The notes under the pieces were generated by a model. That model had not been told where the DNA came from. It made no database searches and saw only the letters and a program-made list of their open reading frames with translations. A program made the position numbers and the translations under genes. A stretch of DNA of 64,000 bases from positions 186,001-250,000 of the forward strand of contig NZ_WHNP01000005.1 in the NCBI RefSeq assembly GCF_009362735.1. Reading direction: 5' to 3'. This DNA comes from Paraburkholderia franconis. Lineage in GTDB: Bacteria; Pseudomonadota; Gammaproteobacteria; Burkholderiales; Burkholderiaceae. Below are positions 28,221-39,140 of this stretch, one piece after another (within the stretch, counting starts at the first letter, position 1; every line of letters begins with the position of its first letter).

Positions 28221-28308
28221 GTTCATCGAGCGTTCATCTGCTGTTCATCGAGCGTTCATCTGCTGTTCATCGAGCGTTCATCTGCTGTTCATCGAGCGTT
28301 CATCGAAG
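28221..28308. repeat. 22-bp tandem repeat, three perfect copies plus one diverged
   Basis: The unit begins GTTCATCGAGCGTTCATCTG and is 22 bp long; perfect copies start at 28221, 28243 and 28265, and a copy at 28287 differs only at its end. Each unit is itself two 11-bp halves (GTTCATCGAGC / GTTCATCTGCT), and a degenerate half precedes the array at about 28199. It lies 112 bp before the next start codon. There are no spacers, so this is not CRISPR. Confidence 0.95.
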
Positions 28309-28420
28309 GGCACACGACTGGTTTTCAGGGCCCGAAGCCGGCGTGCCGGATACAATGCCGCAGCGCCGAAGCGTCCAGGCTTTGCCCAAACCGCGACCCA
28401 ACCTGATTCGACCTCAATTC

Positions 28421-29476
28421 ATGTCCAGTTCCACTCGGGCCTTTCTGCTCGGCCCGTTGCTCAAAGGGGTGTCCCGATCGTTCTATCTGACGTTGCGCAT
28501 CTTGCCCGCCGGCATGCGCGACCCGATCGGGCTTGCGTATCTGCTCGCGCGCGCCGCCGACACGATCGCCGATACCGCGCTGATCCCGCCGGCGCAACGC
28601 CTCGAACTGCTGCTCGCGCTGCGCGAACAGGTCAACGGCGCGGCCGGCGACGGCGAACTCGCGCGCAGGCTCGCAAGCGAAGTCGCGGGCAAGCAGACGC
28701 AGTCGGATGAAAAGGTGCTGCTCGAATCGATCGCGCCTGCACTCGATGTGCTGTCGCAACTCGACGAGGCCGACCACGCCGCCGTGCGCGAGATCGTCAC
28801 GACGCTGACGACGGGCATGGAGTTCGATCTGCGCACGTTCCCCGACGAGCGTTCGGGCCTGATCGCCGCGCTGCGCGAGTGGGACGAACTGGATCGCTAT
28901 ACGTACCTCGTCGCGGGATGTGTCGGCGAATTCTGGACGAAGATGACCTACGCGCATTTGCCCGGCACGTTGAAGACGGACGCCGCGACGATGCTCGATC
29001 GCGGCGTGCGTTTCGGCAAGGCGTTGCAGATGACGAACGTGCTGCGCGATTGCGGCAAGGATCTGCGGATCGGGCGCTGCTATCTGCCGTCCTCGATGCT
29101 CGACCGGTTCGGGCTGAGCCCGCAGCAACTGCTGGAACCGCAGGCATCGGCGCGCGCGCGGCCGTTGATGCATGAACTCGTGCGCAAGTCGCTCGATCAT
29201 TTCCGCGCGGCGCTCGATTACACGCTCGCGATTCGGCGCTTCTCGCTGCGCTTGCGGCTCGCGTGCGTGTGGCCGATCGTGATCGGGCTCGAAACGCTGC
29301 TGCTGCTGGTCGACAACGCGCACTGGCTCGAACCGGCGAAGGTATCGAAGATTCGCCGCAAGCAGGTGTACGGGATCATTGCGCGTTCGCTGCCCGTTGC
29401 GCTGTCGGATGCGATGCTGCGCCAGTGGATCGAAGGTCTGATCGGCGCAATCGAAGCGCGCATCGACGTTCGCTGA
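28421..29476 (+). CDS. Squalene/phytoene synthase family protein
   Basis: This 351-residue all-alpha prenyl-head-to-head synthase homologue begins at ATG 28421. Both metal/diphosphate motifs are present: D47-x-x-x-D51 in RAADTIADT and D210-x-x-x-D214 in NVLRDCGKD, with the usual YLP a few residues later. The SRSFYLTLRILP start is family-typical. The substrate could be farnesyl or geranylgeranyl diphosphate. No hopanoid (shc, hpn) or carotenoid genes are nearby, so the product is unresolved. A weak C-terminal hydrophobic segment (VWPIVIGLETLLLLV) hints at membrane association. Confidence 0.85.
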   Translation: MSSSTRAFLLGPLLKGVSRSFYLTLRILPAGMRDPIGLAYLLARAADTIADTALIPPAQRLELLLALREQVNGAAGDGELARRLASEVAGKQTQSDEKVLLESIAPALDVLSQLDEADHAAVREIVTTLTTGMEFDLRTFPDERSGLIAALREWDELDRYTYLVAGCVGEFWTKMTYAHLPGTLKTDAATMLDRGVRFGKALQMTNVLRDCGKDLRIGRCYLPSSMLDRFGLSPQQLLEPQASARARPLMHELVRKSLDHFRAALDYTLAIRRFSLRLRLACVWPIVIGLETLLLLVDNAHWLEPAKVSKIRRKQVYGIIARSLPVALSDAMLRQWIEGLIGAIEARIDVR

Positions 29477-29577
29477 GCCACGCTGGCTTCCCGTCCCGCC
29501 TGGCGATACGGTGGTCGACCGCCTATGATGAACCTCACACGACTTGCAGCGAAGGGCGGCATCGGCCGCAATCGATC

Positions 29578-29916
29578 ATGACCGATATCGTCGACTGGCA
29601 CGCTCACGTGTATTTCGATCAGGCGACGCGCGATGCCGCGTGGGCTTTGCGCGAGGCCATCCAGGCCCGCTTCGGCGGCAGACTCGAAACAGGGCGTTTT
29701 CACGAGCGCCTCGTCGGTCCGCATCCGATGTGGTCGTATCAGCTCAAGTTCGGCCGCGAGTTGTTCGCGGAGCTGTTCGAGTGGCTCACGCTCAATCATG
29801 GCGCGCTCGATGTCTTCATTCATCCGAACACAGGCGACGCGCTGCGCGATCATCGCGACGCGGCCGCGTGGATCGGGCGCTCTCATCGGTTGAATTTCGC
29901 GGCGCTGGGCGGATAG
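29578..29916 (+). CDS. DOPA 4,5-dioxygenase family protein
   Basis: This 112-residue protein contains the family blocks DWHAHVYFDQATRDAA, RLVGPHPMWSYQLKF and FIHPNTGDALRDHRDAA; the conserved histidines are likely iron ligands. Family members extradiol-cleave L-DOPA in fungi and plants; most bacterial ones are uncharacterised. ATG 29578 is the only start before the first block. It stands about 100 bp after the synthase-like gene. No tyrosine hydroxylase is visible nearby. Confidence 0.87.
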   Translation: MTDIVDWHAHVYFDQATRDAAWALREAIQARFGGRLETGRFHERLVGPHPMWSYQLKFGRELFAELFEWLTLNHGALDVFIHPNTGDALRDHRDAAAWIGRSHRLNFAALGG

Positions 29917-29997
29917 CGCGCTGCGCCCGGCGCACGATCGCGCGCCGTTGCGCGCTGTTGTGTATCGTTACGCGCGATCGCGCGCGGAGGTCTCGTC

Positions 29998-30729
29998 ATG
30001 ACGATCACGAACGCAGTGTCGGGCACCAGCGTCGACGAAGTATCGGATGGCATCTACCGGATCAACACGCCCGTCGTGTTCGAAGACGGGCCGGGCGGCT
30101 TCACGTTCAACCAGTATCTGATTGTCGACGATGAGCCGCTGCTCTTTCATACGGGCCCGCGCAAGATGTTCGCGCTGGTGCGCGACGCGGTGGCGTCCGT
30201 GATTCCGCCCGGGCGGCTGCGTCACATCGCTTTTTCGCACGTCGAAGCGGACGAGTGCGGCTCGCTGAACGAATGGCTCGCCGTCGCGCCCGACGCGCAG
30301 CCGCTGTGCGGATCGATCGCCAAGCTGGTGTCCATCGACGATCTCGCCGACCGTCCGGCACGCGGCCTCGAAGACGGCGAGGCGATCGATCTCGGCAGGC
30401 ATAGGGTGCGCTGGCTCGCGACGCCGCATCTGCCGCACGCGTGGGAATGCGGGATGCTGGTCGAAGAGACGACGCGCACGCTGCTGTGCAGCGATCTCTT
30501 CACACAACCGGGCAGCGATCATCCGCCCGTCACGCGTTCCGACATCCTCGGTCCATGCGAAGCGTTCCGGCGCAGCATGGACTACTACTCGCACACGAGA
30601 CACGCCGATGCGATGCTCGAACGGCTCGCCGCGCTCGAGCCGCGCATGCTCGCGTGCATGCACGGCAGCGCGTGGCAGGGCGACTGCGCATCGCTGATTC
30701 GCGCGCTGGCGCGGTCATTGCGCGAGTAG
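29998..30729 (+). CDS. Stand-alone ODP (flavodiiron-like) metallo-beta-lactamase-fold protein
   Basis: The 243-residue protein has the di-iron centre of flavodiiron proteins without the flavodoxin domain: H81-x-E83-x-D85 in SHVEADEC, H144/H147 in TPHLPHAW, D166 in CSDLF, and H222 in CMHGS. All six expected ligands are therefore accounted for. Such stand-alone ODP proteins are proposed oxygen or nitric-oxide sensors or reductases, but few are characterised. ATG 29998 is preceded by GGAGG. It is probably transcribed alone. Confidence 0.83.
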   Translation: MTITNAVSGTSVDEVSDGIYRINTPVVFEDGPGGFTFNQYLIVDDEPLLFHTGPRKMFALVRDAVASVIPPGRLRHIAFSHVEADECGSLNEWLAVAPDAQPLCGSIAKLVSIDDLADRPARGLEDGEAIDLGRHRVRWLATPHLPHAWECGMLVEETTRTLLCSDLFTQPGSDHPPVTRSDILGPCEAFRRSMDYYSHTRHADAMLERLAALEPRMLACMHGSAWQGDCASLIRALARSLRE

Positions 30730-30902
30730 GGCGCTGTTCGAACAGTCTTCAGCGAAAACGCGCATTGCTGGGCGTCCGTTGCACATTCGAACGCCGCAGT
30801 GCAGCAAGACTTTTTCGCGCGGGCGTGTCGATTCGCGTTGCCGCCGTTCGTCGTCAGGTTAAGGGACCATTTTGCCGCTACCCCACAGCAAGGACGACGA
30901 CG

Positions 30903-31556
30903 ATGACCTTGAAGCTCTACGCCCATCCGTTTTCTTCGTATTGCCAGAAGGCGCTCACCGCGCTGTACGAGAACGGCACGCCGTTCGAATATCGCCGGCT
31001 CGACGAACCCGGCGCGATGGATGAACTCGCCGCGCGCTGGCCGATCAGGCGCTTTCCGCTGCTTGTCGACGACGGCCGCACAATTGTCGAGGCGACCGTG
31101 ATCATCGAGCATCTCGGGCTGTTTCATCCCGGCCCCGTGCAACTGATACCGGACGATCCGCGCGCCGCGCTCGAAGTGCGCTTCATGGACCGCTTCTTCG
31201 ACAACTACGTCGCGACGCCGCAGCAGAAGATCGTCTTTGACAGCTTACGCAGCGAAGGCGAGCGCGACGCGCGCGGCGTCGCCGATGCGCGCGCGCAACT
31301 CGAAACCGCGTATGCATGGCTCGACAACGCGATGCGAAATCGCGAGTGGGCAGCGGGCGAGCGGTTCAGTCTCGCCGACTGCGCCGCCGCGCCGTTCCTC
31401 TTCTACGCGGACTGGACGCACCGGATCGACCCGAAGTTCGAGCACGTAATCGCGTACCGCCAGCGGCTGCTGAAACGGCCGTCGTTTGCGCGCGCCGTCG
31501 ACGAAGCGCGGCCTTATCGGCACTTCTTTCCGCTCGGCGCGCCGGATCGCGACTGA
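30903..31556 (+). CDS. Glutathione S-transferase family protein
   Basis: This 217-residue cytoplasmic GST has an N-terminal thioredoxin-like domain (LKLYAHPFSSYCQKALTALY; RRFPLLVDDGRTIVEATVII with the glutathione gamma-glutamyl-binding ESxT-like motif as EATV) and a C-terminal helical domain (FSLADCAAAPFLFYADW). The SxxC near the N-terminus (SSYC) could be catalytic. ATG 30903 is consistent with family length. It is likely a detoxification enzyme; substrate unknown. Confidence 0.9.
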   Translation: MTLKLYAHPFSSYCQKALTALYENGTPFEYRRLDEPGAMDELAARWPIRRFPLLVDDGRTIVEATVIIEHLGLFHPGPVQLIPDDPRAALEVRFMDRFFDNYVATPQQKIVFDSLRSEGERDARGVADARAQLETAYAWLDNAMRNREWAAGERFSLADCAAAPFLFYADWTHRIDPKFEHVIAYRQRLLKRPSFARAVDEARPYRHFFPLGAPDRD

Positions 31557-31628
31557 CTTCACGCATCTTCAGCGACTGCCCTGCGCATCGGGCAGCCTGT
31601 TTCCATGCTTCTTCAACGGAGGCCGACC

Positions 31629-32339
31629 ATGTCTTCCACATCTTCTCTCGTGCCCGCCGCCGAGCTCGTGAAGCGCAACGGCAGGCACTATCCGAACGAA
31701 AGCGTCGAGTACCGGCAGGCACGCGACGCGCTGCTCGCCGAGGAAATCGAGCTGCGCCGCCAGATCGAACGCGTCGCCGAGCAGCGTCGCACATTGCCGC
31801 CGGGCGGCGAAGTGACGGGCGATTACCGTTTCGTCGGCGAAGCAGGGCCCGTCGATTTCGCGGGACTGTTCGGCGACAAGGACACGCTCGTCATCTACAG
31901 CTACATGTTCGGGCCGCAGCGCGAGCGGCCATGTCCGATGTGCACGTCGCTGCTGAGCGCATGGGACGGCGAGGCGCGCGATATCGCGCAGCGCATCGCG
32001 CTGGCCGTCGTCGCGCGCTCGCCGATCGAACGGCTCGTCGCGTTCAAGAAGGAGCGCGGCTGGCGCGATCTGAAGCTGTATTCGGACGTCAACGGCGAGT
32101 ACAGCCGTGACTTCGGCGCAATCGGCACCGAGGGCGGCGACGAGCCGGCGTTCCAGGTGTTCACGCGCCGGGACGGCGCGATCCGGCATTTCTACGCGGA
32201 CGAGATGGGCTTCCCGACGGCGGACCCGGGCCAGGACCCGCGCGGCGCGCCGGATTTGATGCCGATGTGGACGATCTTCGACATGACGCCGGAAGGGCGC
32301 GATCCGAACTGGTATCCGAAGCTCGATTACGCGGGGTGA
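31629..32339 (+). CDS. DUF899 family thioredoxin-like protein
   Basis: This 236-residue protein of the DUF899 family (predicted thioredoxin-like fold) starts at ATG 31629 with GGAGG 6 bp upstream. Landmarks: LRRQIERVAEQRRTLPPGGEV, IYSYMFGPQRERPCPMCTSLL with a CxxC-like pair, and the C-terminal GRDPNWYPKLDY. Function is not established for the family. A short inverted repeat at about 31576-31596 between it and the GST may terminate the GST transcript. Confidence 0.88.
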   Translation: MSSTSSLVPAAELVKRNGRHYPNESVEYRQARDALLAEEIELRRQIERVAEQRRTLPPGGEVTGDYRFVGEAGPVDFAGLFGDKDTLVIYSYMFGPQRERPCPMCTSLLSAWDGEARDIAQRIALAVVARSPIERLVAFKKERGWRDLKLYSDVNGEYSRDFGAIGTEGGDEPAFQVFTRRDGAIRHFYADEMGFPTADPGQDPRGAPDLMPMWTIFDMTPEGRDPNWYPKLDYAG

Positions 32340-32424
32340 ATGGCGCGCCGCGGTTGTGGTGATCGATGAGCGCGAGCGCGCTCGCGCCGCCTGGGCACGA
32401 TTCGCGCTCGTCTCGCGTAAACGC

Positions 32425-32790
32425 TCAGTCCGCGATGCGCCGGTCGGCGAGCGCGCGTTCGCAGTCGCCGAGCACGGCGATCACGAGACGCGCCTGCGAA
32501 TCGAGCTCGTCGGTATCGAGGATTTCTTCGACGGCGTCGCGCGCCCAGTCGGCTTCGACGAACGACGCGTGGCGCTGCGCGATGTCGAGTGCGATGGCCG
32601 ACAGCTTCGCGATGCACAGCCAGTCCGCTGTGCGGCTATGCCTGTCGAGCCACTTGTGCGCGGCCTCCACGTGAAAAGCCGGCGACGGCCAGGCTTCGTT
32701 CAGATACCAGGCACCGAGGCTCCCGCATGTGAGCCAGCAAAGCAGCTCGATGCGGTCGCGTTGGCTAAGAAGATGGCGTACATCACTCAT
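32425..32790 (-). CDS. Hypothetical protein
   Basis: An unrecognised cytoplasmic protein of 121 residues if started at ATG 32790 (MSDVRHLLSQRDRIELLCWL). A longer version from TTG 32838 is less likely. It is rich in Ala, Leu, Asp and Arg and predicted helical. It contains scattered Trp and Cys but no known motif. No good ribosome site is seen. Codon use is like its neighbours, supporting a real gene. It converges with the DUF899 gene. Confidence 0.6.
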   Translation of the reverse strand: MSDVRHLLSQRDRIELLCWLTCGSLGAWYLNEAWPSPAFHVEAAHKWLDRHSRTADWLCIAKLSAIALDIAQRHASFVEADWARDAVEEILDTDELDSQARLVIAVLGDCERALADRRIAD

Positions 32791-33019
32791 GGCGACGCTC
32801 GCGAAGGTAACGGATATGACGTGAGTTCCGCGTAGCAAAGCTCGAACCCGTGTGTGTACGACAATATCACGAGGTTGTGCCGTGCACGACAGGGTTTAAC
32901 CGGATGCGTGCCTTCTCGCGTGCATCCGAACGTGTGCCGGCCGACAATCGCGGGCGCATTCCGATGCTCTCCGTGGCAATTGCACGGACGCAGTGCGGCG
33001 CGAACGCACGATGCGTCCG

Positions 33020-34156
33020 TCAGCGCGAACAGGCGTCGCGCGGATCGCCGGGATCGTCGAGCGCGATCATCTGGCCATGATGCAGGACCGTGAACGCGTC
33101 GTCGGGCAGGCCGGCTTCGCGGGTCGCTTCGGCGAGTTTTTTCGGCGGTTCGTCGAGCGGCTCGTCGGTCAGCTCGAACGTGCCCCAGTGAATGCCGATG
33201 GCCTTTTTTGCATGCACGTCCCCGAAAACCTGCACGGCCTGCTGCGGATCGAGGTGCGGCGGACCCATGAACCAGCGCGGCGCATACCCGCCAATCGGAA
33301 GCAGCGCGAGGTCGAAACAGCCGAACGCCGCGCCGATCCGCTTCGCGTCATCGGCATAGCCGGTGTCTCCCGCGAAATACAGCGAGTACGGATGCGCGGC
33401 GCCTTCGGGCGTCTTCACGACCCAGCCGCCCCATAACGTCTCGTTGCGGTCGGTGAGCGTGCGCGCGGACCAGTGCGTCGCGGGAACGAACCAGAAGTCG
33501 AGGCGCGCCGCGTCTATTTCATCGCCCCAGTCGAGTTCGCGCGCATTCGTGATCCCCTTCTTCGCGAGCCAGTCCTTGATGCCGAGCGGCACGAGAAAGA
33601 GAGGCGGGCCGCCGGGCTGACCATTCAGCGCTTCGACGCTCTCCGTATCCAGATGGTCGTAGTGGCTGTGCGAGATCAGCACGACGTCGATGTGCGGCAA
33701 CTGGCCGAGCGTCAAGCCGGGCGGCACGCGCCGCTTCGGCCCGAGGAACGTGAACGGCGACGCGCGCTCGGAAAACACAGGGTCGGTCAGGATGTTAGCG
33801 CCGCTGATCTGCAACAGCGTGCTCGCGTGGCCGATCCACGTCATCGTGTTTTCGCGGCGGTTCGCCTTGATCCATTCGACGTCGGGGTGATCGACGGGAA
33901 ACGCGTAGCCGTTCGCGGGCGGCGGAGGCAAGGCGTGGATCAGACGGTTCCAGCGCCACTTCCAGAACGAGCCGCGTACGAGCGGCCCGTCATTGTTCTC
34001 GAAGCCGTGCTCCGTGCGCGGCGCGTGATGGATGCCCGCTGCGGCGAGGCGCTCCGGCGAAGGCTCGGGCTCCTGCGCGCCGCCGACGCAAGGCGCCGTC
34101 GCCACATGCACGGCGAGGGCGGCGCACAGCAAAGGCAGGCGAAACGGGCGTGGCAT
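33020..34156 (-). CDS. Exported metallo-beta-lactamase-fold hydrolase, NAPE-PLD/UlaG-like
   Basis: This 378-residue protein starts at ATG 34156 with a signal peptide (LPLLCAALAVHVATAPCVGG). The core shows MTWIGHASTLLQISG, the zinc motif SHSHYDHLD, PATHWSARTL and FAGDTGYADD, which together define the NAPE-phospholipase-D-like branch of the superfamily. It is expected in the periplasm. Relatives act on phospholipids or sugar lactones; substrate here is unknown. The N-terminal 60 mature residues form a family-typical extension (RGSFWKWRWNRLI). Confidence 0.87.
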   Translation of the reverse strand: MPRPFRLPLLCAALAVHVATAPCVGGAQEPEPSPERLAAAGIHHAPRTEHGFENNDGPLVRGSFWKWRWNRLIHALPPPPANGYAFPVDHPDVEWIKANRRENTMTWIGHASTLLQISGANILTDPVFSERASPFTFLGPKRRVPPGLTLGQLPHIDVVLISHSHYDHLDTESVEALNGQPGGPPLFLVPLGIKDWLAKKGITNARELDWGDEIDAARLDFWFVPATHWSARTLTDRNETLWGGWVVKTPEGAAHPYSLYFAGDTGYADDAKRIGAAFGCFDLALLPIGGYAPRWFMGPPHLDPQQAVQVFGDVHAKKAIGIHWGTFELTDEPLDEPPKKLAEATREAGLPDDAFTVLHHGQMIALDDPGDPRDACSR

Positions 34157-34165
34157 CGTCAATGG

Positions 34166-34366
34166 CTAAATGGGCGCGAAGAGTTCGGACGGCGCGAGCC
34201 GGGCAGTGGACGGCGCATCAGTGTAGACGGACACTGTTTTCTTCGCCGAAGCCGAAGCCGCAGCAACCGCTTCGGCACGAACGGCTGCAATCCGGTTCAT
34301 CGGCTCGCCATATCCAGCGAGCAAGGTTGAATTCCGGGTCGAAGCACCGGCATTCGTCACTTGCAT
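34166..34366 (-). CDS. Possible small protein upstream of the hydrolase
   Basis: A 66-codon frame ends 9 bp before the hydrolase start, in the same direction. It is Ala/Ser/Thr-rich (for example AVAAASASAKKTVSVYTDAP) with no hydrophobic signal. An internal ATG at 34300 would leave 44 residues. No ribosome site is clear and the family is not recognised. The main support is its position and plausible composition. Confidence 0.3.
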   Translation of the reverse strand: MQVTNAGASTRNSTLLAGYGEPMNRIAAVRAEAVAAASASAKKTVSVYTDAPSTARLAPSELFAPI

Positions 34367-34609
34367 TGAACGGCCCGCGCACCGGAAAAATTATGCCGGC
34401 AGCGGAATGCAGATGTGAAGTGAAATGCCGCTTGCCATCGATAAAGGGCACGAATACGGCTCAAATCGTGCAATTTTCTTCCGAGAGGCCGTGCTGACTG
34501 GCCCGATTCAAACCGTCAAAATTGAAAATAAGGCAAAATTCGGGGCATTCGCGTCGGCCTTGGCACTGCCGGCGGCATTTCCCAACCTTTCTCGACCGAG
34601 AGCAAAGCG
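34367..34609. other. Intergenic region upstream of icd
   Basis: This spacer includes an AT-rich stretch at 34500-34545 immediately before icd (AAAATTGAAAATAAGGC) likely to hold its promoter. No other gene is supported in it. Confidence 0.5.
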
Positions 34610-36853
<2,244 letters not shown>

Positions 36854-36880
36854 ACCGTCGCAGCGTAGCGCTGTGAACGA

Positions 36881-36911
36881 AGCCCGCGCATTCCGATGCG
36901 CGGGCTTTTTT
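36881..36911 (+). terminator. Intrinsic terminator of icd
   Basis: AGCCCGCGCAT (36881-36891) pairs perfectly with 36896-36906 around a TCCG loop, and the 3' arm runs into six T residues. It is the best terminator in the window, located 28 bp after the icd stop. Confidence 0.95.
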
Positions 36912-36974
36912 CTTGCCGCGACTGCTTTGGCCGACACCACCGCGAACGCGTGAACTCACTGACTCCGTAGCCGC

Positions 36975-38213
36975 ATGCGCGCACAACATCAAGCGTTCTT
37001 CGCATCGCTGTTCTTCTCGCGGCTCGCGGACCAGATACTGCTTTTCCTCGTGCCGCTCGTCGTCTTTCAGACCACGCAAAAGGCAACATGGTCGGGAATC
37101 GCATTCTTCATCGAGGCGTTTCCACGCTACATCGTGTTTCCCGTGTGCGGCGCGTTGTGCGACCGCATATCGCCCGTCAGTGTATTGCGCGTGAGTCAGC
37201 GCTTTCGCGCGATCGCATGTGTTGCGGGCATTGCGGGCTTTGGCCTCGCGGGTGGAATCGGCTGGCTGATCGCGCTCTCCGCCGTTTGCGGCGCATTGAC
37301 GAGCCAGGGACTCGTCGCGCGCGAAGTGCTGCTGCCGCAGGTCTTTACTTCTGAGCGCTTCGAGAAAGTGCTGTCGTATGCGCAAATCGCCGATCAGGTC
37401 GGCGTCGTGCTCGGTCCGATGCTCGCGGGTCTGCTGCTCGGCTGGTGGCGCTGGGAGATCGTCGTCGGCGTGGCGGCGCTGCTGTTTTTCGCCGCCGACG
37501 GCGCGACGCTGCTGTGGCAGCGCGCGAGCCGCTTCGAATGGACGATGACGGAAAGCGCGCCCGTCGAATGGTTCGCGCCCTTGAAGACGGCGCTCTCGCA
37601 TGTCGTGAATCTGCCGGGCCTCGGCAGGCTGGTTGCGCTGGCCGCCGCCGAAAATCTCGTGATCGGCGTGACGCTCGCGACGTCGGCGGCGATGGTGACG
37701 GGCCTGCATCGCCGGCCGGATGCGTTCTATGCGTTCGTGCAGACGGCGGGCGCGATTGCGACGATCGTCATTCTGCTGTTGATCGCCAGAGTGCGCATTC
37801 CGCGCAAGACGTTGGGCGTCGTGTCGTTTCTCGCGATTCTCGGGGGCGGATTGCTCGCGGGATCGAGTCCGTCCGTGTGGGGCTACGTGGCGGGTTTTCT
37901 GCTGATTGTCGGCTTCGACAAGATGTTCAGCATCTACATTCGCAGCGTGCGTCAGGCGATCATTCCCGCGAAGGATTATGGCAAGACGCTCGGCGTCGTC
38001 ATCATGCTCAACAATCTGACGCAGCCGTTGGCGGGCCTTCTCGTCGGGCTCTTTTCGGGCAACGGACGGATGAGCGCCGTCGTGGTCGCGATCTCGCTCG
38101 GCATGGGCGTGCTCGGCGCGGCGGCTGTGCTCGCGGGCATGCGCAACGAGCGACAGCGCGCTGCATCGCGCGTGAATCCACTCGGCGACCGCTCACCGAA
38201 CAGCGCCGACTGA
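36975..38213 (+). CDS. MFS transporter
   Basis: A 412-residue inner-membrane protein with about twelve hydrophobic segments. The N-terminus QAFFASLFFSRLADQILLFL and loop CDRISPVSVL resemble enterobactin-exporter-like and macrolide-efflux MFS proteins. The GVVLGPMLAGLLLGWW and TQPLAGLLVGLF segments are typical of the fifth and eleventh helices. ATG 36975 lies 64 bp after the icd terminator. Substrate is not deducible; export of a small molecule is likely. The next start is 58 bp after the stop. Confidence 0.85.
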   Translation: MRAQHQAFFASLFFSRLADQILLFLVPLVVFQTTQKATWSGIAFFIEAFPRYIVFPVCGALCDRISPVSVLRVSQRFRAIACVAGIAGFGLAGGIGWLIALSAVCGALTSQGLVAREVLLPQVFTSERFEKVLSYAQIADQVGVVLGPMLAGLLLGWWRWEIVVGVAALLFFAADGATLLWQRASRFEWTMTESAPVEWFAPLKTALSHVVNLPGLGRLVALAAAENLVIGVTLATSAAMVTGLHRRPDAFYAFVQTAGAIATIVILLLIARVRIPRKTLGVVSFLAILGGGLLAGSSPSVWGYVAGFLLIVGFDKMFSIYIRSVRQAIIPAKDYGKTLGVVIMLNNLTQPLAGLLVGLFSGNGRMSAVVVAISLGMGVLGAAAVLAGMRNERQRAASRVNPLGDRSPNSAD

Positions 38214-38271
38214 ACATGAATACGCCGATGGCACAATGACGCGTTCATTCGCTGCGCCACGGAGCACCGAC

Positions 38272-39099
38272 ATGGAATCGGACGACGACCTGAAACACTT
38301 CGCGCTGCACGGCGCCACGCCGCTGCCCGCTGCGGACGACGAAGGCTTCGTGGACAACGAAGGCGTGCGCATCGCGTGGTCGACATACGGCATAGGCGGG
38401 CCCGCGATGGGCCAGTCCGTCGTCCTGCTGCATGGCGGCCTCGGGCATCGCGGCAACTGGGGCTATCAGGTGCCGGCGCTCGTCGATGCCGGCTACCGCG
38501 CGATCCTGATCGACAGCCGCGGGCATGGGCGCAGCACGCGCGACGCGCGACCCTACAGCTACGAGCTGATGGCGTCCGATGTGCTCGCCGTGCTCGATGC
38601 GCTGCATCTGCAGAAGGCCGCGTTCGTCGGCTGGAGCGACGGCGCGTGCACCGCGCTGGTCCTCACGCGGCGCGCGCCCGGGCGCGTCGCGGGCGTGTTC
38701 TTTTTCGCGTGCAACATGGACCCAAGCGGCGCGAAGGAATTCGTGCCGACGCCCGTGATCGAACGCTGCTTCAAGCGGCACCGCGAGGACTACAAGACAC
38801 TATCCGCGACACCCGACGATTTCGATGCGTTCGTCGCCGCCGTCAGCGAGATGCAGCGCACGCAGCCCGATTACCCGGCCGACGATCTCGCGCGAATCGG
38901 CGTGCGCGTCGTCGTGGTGATCGGCGAGAACGACGAGTTCATCAGGCAGGAGCACGCCGCGTATCTCGCGCAAACCATCCCCGGCGCCGAATTGATCGTG
39001 CTGCCCAACGTCAGCCATTTCGCGCCGCTGCAAAGACCGGCGCTGTTCAACGGTGTGATCGAGCGGTTCGCTGGAACGGTGTTCGCGCCGGAGAAATAG
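38272..39099 (+). CDS. Alpha/beta hydrolase
   Basis: This 275-residue hydrolase has the oxyanion segment VVLLHGGLGHRGNW, the nucleophile elbow GWSDGA, the acid region VVVIGENDEF and the catalytic histidine in LPNVSHFAPLQRP. ATG 38272 is preferred since GGAG precedes it; ATG 38236 has none. It is cytoplasmic, of the broad epoxide-hydrolase/haloperoxidase-like group, with substrate unknown. It converges with the efflux operon, whose last stop is 41 bp downstream. Confidence 0.88.
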   Translation: MESDDDLKHFALHGATPLPAADDEGFVDNEGVRIAWSTYGIGGPAMGQSVVLLHGGLGHRGNWGYQVPALVDAGYRAILIDSRGHGRSTRDARPYSYELMASDVLAVLDALHLQKAAFVGWSDGACTALVLTRRAPGRVAGVFFFACNMDPSGAKEFVPTPVIERCFKRHREDYKTLSATPDDFDAFVAAVSEMQRTQPDYPADDLARIGVRVVVVIGENDEFIRQEHAAYLAQTIPGAELIVLPNVSHFAPLQRPALFNGVIERFAGTVFAPEK

Positions 39100-39140
39100 T
39101 TTTCGACGAGAGTGGGTGAGCGCCGCGCTCCGTTCTCCGA

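Noticed and set aside
28221-28308. Possible CRISPR array
   Set aside because: Units are contiguous with no spacers and there are no cas genes; it is a simple tandem repeat.
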